A stretch of 64,000 bases of DNA from Roseomonas sp. (GTDB lineage Bacteria > Pseudomonadota > Alphaproteobacteria > Acetobacterales > Acetobacteraceae): positions 1-64,000 of the forward strand of contig JADCFQ010000021.1 of NCBI GenBank assembly GCA_020249435.1, given 5' to 3'. This document shows, one piece after another, positions 59,201-64,000 of this stretch (its first letter is position 1; each line of letters begins with the position of its first letter). The notes under the pieces were generated by a model. The model did no database searches and was not told where the DNA came from. It saw only the letters and a list, made by a program, of their open reading frames with translations. The translations under genes were made by a program, and so were the position numbers.

Positions 59201-60933
59201 GTCAGGATCGGCTGCGCCACTTCCAGCCGGTAGTGATGGCCGGCCTGACGCCCAAGCAGATTGGGCCGCGGGCCGATCATGGACACCAGCGACATCACCA
59301 ATTCCTCGCGGATCGGGTCAATCGGCGGATTGGTGACCTGCGCGAAATTCTGCTTGAAGTAATGAAACAGCAGCTTGGATTTATTGGACAGCACCGCGAG
59401 CGGCGTATCCGTCCCCATGGAACCGACCGGGTCATCGCCGTCACGCCCCATCGGTTCCAGGAAGAAATTGAGGTCTTCCTGCGTATAGCCGAAAGCCTGC
59501 TGATCGCGCAGCAAGCCCTTGGCATCCTGGGTGCGCTCCATCGGCATTTCCGCCGGCACGCCGGGCAATTCTTCCAGCTTGAATTGCGTATTCTTCAGCC
59601 ATTCGGCGTAGGGGTGTTCACCCGCCAGCTTCTGCTTGATTTCGGCATCATCAATGATGCGCCCGGCATCAAGATCAATCAGCAGCATGCGGCCTGGCTG
59701 CAGGCGCCATTTGTGGCGGATGCTTTCCTCGGGGATTGGCAGCACACCCACTTCAGATGCCAGCACCACCTTGTCATCATTGGTGATGATGTAGCGCGCC
59801 GGGCGCAGCCCGTTGCGATCCAAGGTCGCGCCAATCTGGCGGCCATCGGTGAAGGCAATCGCCGCCGGCCCATCCCAAGGTTCCATCAGCGCGGCATGAT
59901 ATTCATAAAAAGCGCGCCGATCCGCATCCATCAGCGGATTGCCCGCCCAGGCTTCCGGGATCAGCATCATCATCGCATGCGAAAGCGAATAGCCACCCGC
60001 CACCAGGATTTCCAAGGCATTATCAATGCAGGCGGTATCGGATTGGCCATGCGGGATCAGCGGCCACATCTTGTCCAAATCCGGCCCCAGCAAGGGCGAA
60101 GACATGGACCCGCGCCTAGCATACATCCAATTCACATTGCCGCGCACGGTATTGATTTCGCCGTTATGGGCCAGGAAGCGATAAGGATGCGCCAGCTTCC
60201 AGGATGGGAAGGTATTGGTCGAAAAGCGCTGATGCACCAAAGCGAGCGCGCTTTCCGTCAGCGGGTTACGCAGATCGTCGTAGAAGCTGCCAACCTGCCC
60301 CGCGAGCAACAACCCCTTATAGACCACGGTGCGCGTGGAGAAGGACGGCATGTACAAATCAGCACTCGCCGGCAGCCCCTTGGCGGTCGCCAATTCGCGG
60401 AACTTGTTCAGCGCCTGCTTGCGGATGGTCAGGATCTTACGCTCGAAAGCATCCTGATCCTTGATGCTGTCGCTGGCGGCGATGATCGCCTGACGGATCA
60501 CCGGCATGCTGGCGATCACGGCCTTGCCGAGGCCATCCAGCGTCGTCGGCACATCGCGCCAGCCAAGCAGGGTCTGCCGTTCGGCAGTGACGTAGCCTTC
60601 AATGCTTTGGATCGCGACCGCACGAGAAGCCTCATCCTGCGGCAGGAAGCACATGGCAACCGCGTAGCGGCCGGGCGCGGGCAGGGTCTTGCCCTGGCTT
60701 TCGGCCCAATGGCGCAGAAGCCTGTCGGGCATCTGGATCAGGCAGCCCGCGCCATCACCCATCAGCGGGTCAGCGCCCACCGCGCCACGATGGTCCAGAT
60801 TGACCAGGATTTGCAGGCCTTGGCGGATGATATCATTCGACTTTCGGCCCTTGATATCCGCAATGAAGCCAACGCCGCAGGCGTCATGCTCGTTCCGGGG
60901 ATCGTAAAGACCTTGCGCTTCGGGCAGTCCCAT
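56296..60933 (-). CDS. gltB: glutamate synthase, large subunit
   Basis: GltB forms two glutamates from glutamine and 2-oxoglutarate. The 1545-residue protein has an N-terminal class II glutaminase whose nucleophile would be Cys19 after an 18-residue propeptide ([10 protein letters not shown]), a central domain, the FMN/TIM-barrel synthase with the 3Fe-4S cysteines ([13 protein letters not shown]), and a C-terminal beta-helix (GXXGXXXG-like) domain. Length is normal. It leads the gltB-gltD operon. The plus strand also has a long chance frame over it. Confidence 0.97.
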   Translation of the reverse strand: MGLPEAQGLYDPRNEHDACGVGFIADIKGRKSNDIIRQGLQILVNLDHRGAVGADPLMGDGAGCLIQMPDRLLRHWAESQGKTLPAPGRYAVAMCFLPQDEASRAVAIQSIEGYVTAERQTLLGWRDVPTTLDGLGKAVIASMPVIRQAIIAASDSIKDQDAFERKILTIRKQALNKFRELATAKGLPASADLYMPSFSTRTVVYKGLLLAGQVGSFYDDLRNPLTESALALVHQRFSTNTFPSWKLAHPYRFLAHNGEINTVRGNVNWMYARRGSMSSPLLGPDLDKMWPLIPHGQSDTACIDNALEILVAGGYSLSHAMMMLIPEAWAGNPLMDADRRAFYEYHAALMEPWDGPAAIAFTDGRQIGATLDRNGLRPARYIITNDDKVVLASEVGVLPIPEESIRHKWRLQPGRMLLIDLDAGRIIDDAEIKQKLAGEHPYAEWLKNTQFKLEELPGVPAEMPMERTQDAKGLLRDQQAFGYTQEDLNFFLEPMGRDGDDPVGSMGTDTPLAVLSNKSKLLFHYFKQNFAQVTNPPIDPIREELVMSLVSMIGPRPNLLGRQAGHHYRLEVAQPILTNEDLAKIRGIKALAGDAFRTQTLDATWPAKDGAEGLAPALEKLCSAATEAVLAGHNILVLSDRAVSAERIAIPSLLATAAVHHHLIRQGLRTSTGLVVETGEARQVHHFCVLAGYGAEAVNPYLAFETLEQIRQRVDMNLKPYEVQKNFIKAIGKGVMKVMSKMGISTYQSYCGAQIFDAVGLSTSFVEKYFTGTATTIEGAGIAEIAAEAVQRHQAAFGDNPIYRDLLDVGGDYALRLRGEDHAWTPESVSNLQHAVRGNSADRYKDFAKTINDQSRRLLTIRGLMEFKFAEQPIPLEEVEPASEIVKRFATGAMSFGSISREAHTTLAIAMNRIGGRSNTGEGGEEADRFKPMPNGDSMRSAIKQVASGRFGVTAEYLVNADDIQIKMAQGAKPGEGGQLPGHKVDKNIARVRHSTPGVGLISPPPHHDIYSIEDLAQLIHDLKNVNKRARISVKLVSEVGVGTVAAGVSKARADHVTISGYEGGTGASPLTSLTHAGSPWEIGLAETQQTLVLNGLRGRIAVQVDGGLRTGRDVVIGALLGADEFGFATAPLIAAGCVMMRKCHLNTCPVGIATQDPVLRARFTGMPEHVINYFFFVAEEMRELMAQLGFRTVDDMVGRVDRLNMRPAIDHWKAKGVDLSRILYQPKLVEGAAIHHCESQDHGLDHILDMDLIAASKDALEKQQPVRIERAISNLNRTTGAMLSGEVAKIYGHAGLPEDTISIAFKGTAGGSFGAFLARGVSLELTGDANDYVGKGLSGGRIAVKPPAGVARDPAANIIVGNTVLYGAIAGEAYFEGVAGERFAVRNSGAVTVVEGCGDHGCEYMTGGVVVVLGATGRNFAAGMSGGIAYVYDVNGDFRDMCNKSIVDLEAIGPADAAEDGRPKQRAPSAFDNGMGDMLRFDAERLRILVERHLLMTGSARARALLEDWDAALPRFVKVMPRDYRRALLDLKAEQAGGHAVAAE

Positions 60934-61116
60934 ATCTTTCGCTCTTCAATGCTCTGCCGGGGTCAATACCCCTGACCTACCCCCTGGCACGGGGCGAGGG
61001 AGCGTCTTTAATAGAGAGTTCATCTTTGCGCCAGCATGGTTTTCTGGGGTTCCCAGGGTCTGGGTGGCGCCATCTTTTGCTTGACGCCGCCCGCGCCGGG
61101 ACGGAAAGCTTTCCCC

Positions 61117-61587
61117 ATGGACAAGATCACCGCCGCCCTTCGGGCGAATCGCATCGTGCGGGCTTCCATGCGCTATTGCGCCTTGGCGGGTTGGGCGCCG
61201 GTGGCGCAAATGCCGCTGCCCGATAGCCACCGCCCGGACATTATCGCCCTCACGGATGATGGCAGCTTTGTTGCCATTGAGGTGAAATCCACCGCCGAGG
61301 ATTATCTCTCAGATGAAAAATGGCAGGTGTATCGTGATTGGTGCGACCAGCTTTATTTCGCCGTAGATCTGGATTTCCCGCGTGAGATCCTGCCCGAAGA
61401 TGTCGGGCTACTGGTCACGGATCGGCTGGAAGTAGAGGTGGTTCGCCAAGCCCCCTTCATGCGCCTTTCGCCCCCGCGCCGCCGCGCTTTGCTGCATCGC
61501 TTCGCCGTTCTGGCCGCCGGGCGCCTGGCTGCCCTGCAAGACCCGGATGCAGCGCGGGAGGTGAATGCCGCGCTCAAGCTGGAGTAA
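61117..61587 (+). CDS. mmcB: MmcB-family DNA repair protein
   Basis: This 156-residue protein belongs to the MmcB family described in Caulobacter as part of a DNA-damage response. It has RIVRASMRYCALAGW, PDIIALTDDGSFVAIEVKST (PD-(D/E)XK-like core: Asp, Glu, Lys) and DWCDQLYFAVDLDFP. ATG 61117 is taken; a longer frame from 61036 lacks family similarity. It diverges from gltB and is followed by the triple repeat. Confidence 0.88.
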   Translation: MDKITAALRANRIVRASMRYCALAGWAPVAQMPLPDSHRPDIIALTDDGSFVAIEVKSTAEDYLSDEKWQVYRDWCDQLYFAVDLDFPREILPEDVGLLVTDRLEVEVVRQAPFMRLSPPRRRALLHRFAVLAAGRLAALQDPDAAREVNAALKLE

Positions 61588-61600
61588 TCGGGACGTTTTT

Positions 61601-61766
61601 GATCGCATTTTCCGAGCCGCCAAGTGATTCCACTTGGCTTGAAAATGCTCGAATTTCTGATCGCATTTTCCGAGCCGCCAAGTGATTCCACTTGGCTTGA
61701 AAATGCTCAAATATCTGATCGCATTTTCCGAGTCGCCAAGTGATCCCGCTTGGCTTGAAAATGCTC
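61601..61766. repeat. three tandem copies of a 50-bp bulged-palindrome repeat
   Basis: Copies B (61601-61650), C (61659-61708) and D (61717-61766) repeat every 58 bases with 8-base spacers. Each reads GATCGCATTTTCCGAGCCGCC, then AAGTGATTCC and ACTTGGCTTGAAAATGCTC (copy D has AGTCGCC and TGATCCCGC). The two ends are complementary (GCATTTTC / GAAAATGC and CCAAGTG / CACTTGG), giving a hairpin with bulges. The array lies between the convergent mmcB and hldE, and the last copy supplies part of the hldE stop codon. Confidence 0.93.
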
Positions 61767-63252
61767 AGCCTTTCATCCGCGCGACGGTCGCGGTGGTGCT
61801 ATTGCCCGGCAGCAATTCGGCCAGGCGCACCTGCCCGCCATAGCCTTGCACAATCTCGGCCCCCACCACGGTTTCCACCGTGTAATCGGCGCCCTTCACC
61901 AGCACTTCGGGCTGAAACAGCCGGATCAATTCCAGCGGCGTTTCCTCATCAAATACCGTGACGCAATCAACGGTGGCGAGTGATGCCAGCACAGCCGCCC
62001 GCGCCGCTTCATTCTGAATGGGCCGTGCCGGGCCTTTCAGGCGCTTCACGCTGTCATCGCTATTGAGGCCCACCACCAGCCGATCACACCAGGAACGCGC
62101 CTGTTCCAGCAAATGCACATGGCCAGGATGCAGCAGATCAAAGCAGCCATTGGTGAAGCCAATGCGCCAGCCGCGCCGGCGCCAACGCTCCACCTGCTCC
62201 AAAGCGGCAGAACGCGACATCACCTTGCGCAGCGCACCGCGTTCGGGGCCCAATGCTTCCAGGATTTCCTCTTCCCGCGTCACCGCAGTGCCAACCTTAC
62301 CCACCGCAATGCCGGCGGCGATATTGGCAAGCCGCACCGCAACCGCCAGCGGCAGCTTGGCCCCCAGCCCGGCGGCAATGGTGGCAACAACGGTATCACC
62401 CGCGCCGGAGACATCCTGCACTTCGGCGGCTTCGGCCGGGAAATGATGCAGCCTATCGCCTTCCAAAAGCGTCATGCCGTCTTCACTGCGCGTCACCAGC
62501 ACGGCGCCAAAGCCATGCGCATCACGCAGCGCCCGCAAGGCCGCGATGATATTGTCTTCCGTATCCACGGCCATGCCGGTCGCTTCGGCCAATTCGGCGC
62601 GGTTCGGCGTGACCAGATCGGCCCCGGTATAGCGGCTATAATCGCGCCCCTTGGGGTCCACCACCACGGGCCGCCCGGCAGCGCGCGCCGCCTGGATAAG
62701 TCGCGCCGCCGTATCGCCCAAAAGCACGCCCTTGCCGTAATCGGACAGCACCATCACCGTGGTGGCGGCGGCGGCATCTCCCGCAATCCGCACCAGCCGA
62801 TCGGCCAGGCGCGGCTGAACCGGCGCCACTTCCTCATGATCTGCGCGCAGCATGTGCTGGCCATTGGCCAGAAAGCGAGTCTTGGTCGTGGTGGCGCGCC
62901 CGCCTTGCACCAGCAACCAGGGCTCGACGCCCGGCTGGCCGCCGATCAGGCCGGTCAGGTCGCTGCCGGCCTGGTCATCGCCCACCACGGAAACAAAGGC
63001 CACCGCGGCACCAAGGGCGGTCAGGTTGCGCACCACATTTCCGGCACCACCCGGCATGGCGATTTCGCGTTCCACGGTCAGCACCGGCACCGGCGCTTCC
63101 GGGCTGATGCGCTGGGCCCGGCCATAGACATAGCGGTCCAGCATGGCGTCCCCGACCACCAGCACCGAAGCGCGGCGAAGCTGCCGCGCCGCAGCCATCA
63201 ATTCAGCGATGGGAGTCTCAACCAATGGCCGATCCATGTTGGCGCCTTTCAT
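61765..63252 (-). CDS. hldE: bifunctional heptose kinase / ADP-heptose synthase
   Basis: HldE makes ADP-heptose for the LPS inner core. The 495-residue protein joins an N-terminal PfkB-type kinase (VVGDAMLDRYVYGRAQRISPEAP, GGAGNVV, catalytic DVSGAGDTVVA) to a C-terminal nucleotidyltransferase (TNGCFDLLHPGHVHLL, GLNSDDSVKRLKGP). Two starts are possible, at 63252 (MKGANMD) or 63237. Its TGA lies in repeat copy D. It works with kdsB in LPS synthesis. Confidence 0.95.
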   Translation of the reverse strand: MKGANMDRPLVETPIAELMAAARQLRRASVLVVGDAMLDRYVYGRAQRISPEAPVPVLTVEREIAMPGGAGNVVRNLTALGAAVAFVSVVGDDQAGSDLTGLIGGQPGVEPWLLVQGGRATTTKTRFLANGQHMLRADHEEVAPVQPRLADRLVRIAGDAAAATTVMVLSDYGKGVLLGDTAARLIQAARAAGRPVVVDPKGRDYSRYTGADLVTPNRAELAEATGMAVDTEDNIIAALRALRDAHGFGAVLVTRSEDGMTLLEGDRLHHFPAEAAEVQDVSGAGDTVVATIAAGLGAKLPLAVAVRLANIAAGIAVGKVGTAVTREEEILEALGPERGALRKVMSRSAALEQVERWRRRGWRIGFTNGCFDLLHPGHVHLLEQARSWCDRLVVGLNSDDSVKRLKGPARPIQNEAARAAVLASLATVDCVTVFDEETPLELIRLFQPEVLVKGADYTVETVVGAEIVQGYGGQVRLAELLPGNSTTATVARMKG

Positions 63253-63304
63253 TCAGATTTGCGTAACCCAGGCGCCAGCCGGGACGCAAGCGTTCAATCG
63301 TGCC

Positions 63305-64000
63305 TTAGGCCCCCGCGAGCGTCAGCCCCTCAATCCGAAGCGTCGGGCAATCCGTCCCGCGCCGGAAAACCAAATCATTGGCGGCGGTCATGTTCAGAAA
63401 CATCTGCTTCAGGTTGCCGGCCACGGTGATTTCACTCACCGCTTCCGCCAGCACCCCGTCCCGGATCATGAAGCCCGCCGCGCCCCGGCTGTAATCACCG
63501 GTCACGCCATTCACGCCCATGCCGATCAATTCCGTGACGTACAGCCCTTCCTTGATATCGGCCATCAGCGCCTCGGGGCTCAGTGTGCCGGATGAGAGCC
63601 ACAGATTGCTTTGCGCCGGGCCCGGCGGGCCGCCGGTGCCGCGGCTGGCATGGCCGGTGGAAGCCAGGCCCAATTGCCGCGCGCTGCGCCAATCCATGAT
63701 CCAGCTTGTCAGCACGCCATTCTGCACAATGGCGCGGGCTTCACCTGGCATGCCTTCCCCATCAAAGGGGCGGGAACGCAGGCCACGCGCACGTGTTGGG
63801 TCATCATACACCGTCAGACCCTTGGGCAGGATCTGCTGGCCCATGGCATCCTTCAGGAAGGACGTGCCGCGCGCCACCGCCGCACCATTGATGGCCCCGA
63901 CCAAATGCCCAAGCATGGACCCTGAAACACGCGGGTCGAGCACCACCGGAATGCGCGCAGTCTTGGCGCGGACCGGGTTCAACCGGCGCACGGCCTTTTC
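63305..64000 (-). CDS. TldD/PmbA-family metalloprotease (partial)
   Basis: This is the C-terminal part of a minus-strand gene that enters from the right edge, open through 64000. It shows IPVVLDPRVSGSMLGHLVGA, GQQILPKGLTVYDDPTRARG, SRPFDGEGMPGEA and MGVNGVTGDYSRGAAGFMI, typical of the PmbA side of the TldD/PmbA pair. In E. coli these process microcin B17 and antitoxin CcdA. The N-terminal segment is outside the window, so TldD and PmbA cannot be fully separated, but PmbA is favoured. Confidence 0.9.
   Translation of the reverse strand, partial: EKAVRRLNPVRAKTARIPVVLDPRVSGSMLGHLVGAINGAAVARGTSFLKDAMGQQILPKGLTVYDDPTRARGLRSRPFDGEGMPGEARAIVQNGVLTSWIMDWRSARQLGLASTGHASRGTGGPPGPAQSNLWLSSGTLSPEALMADIKEGLYVTELIGMGVNGVTGDYSRGAAGFMIRDGVLAEAVSEITVAGNLKQMFLNMTAANDLVFRRGTDCPTLRIEGLTLAGA

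Noticed and set aside
58948-60975. 675-aa plus-strand frame opposite gltB
   Set aside because: His/Arg/Gln-rich chance composition, antisense to a complete gltB with all catalytic motifs; typical shadow in GC-rich DNA.
61601-61766. CRISPR-like array
   Set aside because: Spacers are only 8 bases, repeats are 50 bases with only three units, and no cas genes are nearby.

Overview
The window is GC-rich chromosomal DNA of a Gram-negative alphaproteobacterium. The gene content fits Acetobacteraceae/Rhodospirillales (Roseomonas-like): an rpsT-dnaA-dnaN-recF-gyrB block, an ATP12-type F1 chaperone, a membrane-anchored CycM-type cytochrome c, MmcB, several orphan tripartite-tricarboxylate (Bug) binding proteins and DUF2783. 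This placement is inferred from family content, not from a phylogeny.

Layout. 1-360 is AT-richer DNA with an unidentified partial gene and a small coupled ORF. 364-7603 holds rpsA with a clear terminator, a FitAB-type toxin-antitoxin pair with a palindromic operator, sppA, ihfB, and a lapA-pyrF-trpF-MFS run. 7925-9412 has a small ferredoxin-fold protein and a PLP aminotransferase. 9475-12316 is the one clearly foreign segment: a low-GC gene for a 559-aa DUF5677-like protein lies between two short remnants of what looks like a single DNA methyltransferase gene. 12425-21391 is mixed metabolism: DehI-like protein, MsbA-like ABC exporter, SDR, Bug protein, glycosyltransferase, dgoK, trpS, yggS. 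21420-24952 has a ThiE-like protein, a porin with a strong terminator and a D-threonine-aldolase-like enzyme. 24970-31930 is the replication block. 32094-39116 contains ATP12, an outer-membrane protein, a hydrolase operon, tRNA-Arg(CCG), pheA, kdsB, cycM and hisN. 39165-46185 is a tightly coupled yejABEF-type oligopeptide/microcin C importer operon that runs on into a small unknown protein and a 2-hydroxyacid dehydrogenase. 47016-54678 has a NIT-domain chemoreceptor, a Baeyer-Villiger monooxygenase, two more Bug proteins and two envelope proteins. 54826-60933 is gltD/gltB, and the window ends with mmcB, hldE and a partial tldD/pmbA.

How the genes work together. Envelope and LPS functions (kdsB, hldE, MsbA-like exporter, glycosyltransferase, porin, OMPs), replication initiation and repair (dnaA, dnaN, recF, gyrB, mmcB) and nitrogen/amino-acid metabolism (gltBD, pheA, trpF, hisN) are housekeeping.

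The most unusual items are the DUF5677 island inside the methyltransferase remnant, a bulged-palindrome repeat family (one copy near 15 kb, three tandem copies near 61.6 kb) whose edges abut stop codons, and the toxin-antitoxin operator, which reuses the half-site I remember for gonococcal FitAB in reversed arrangement. I see no CRISPR array, transposase, prophage or recognised riboswitch.
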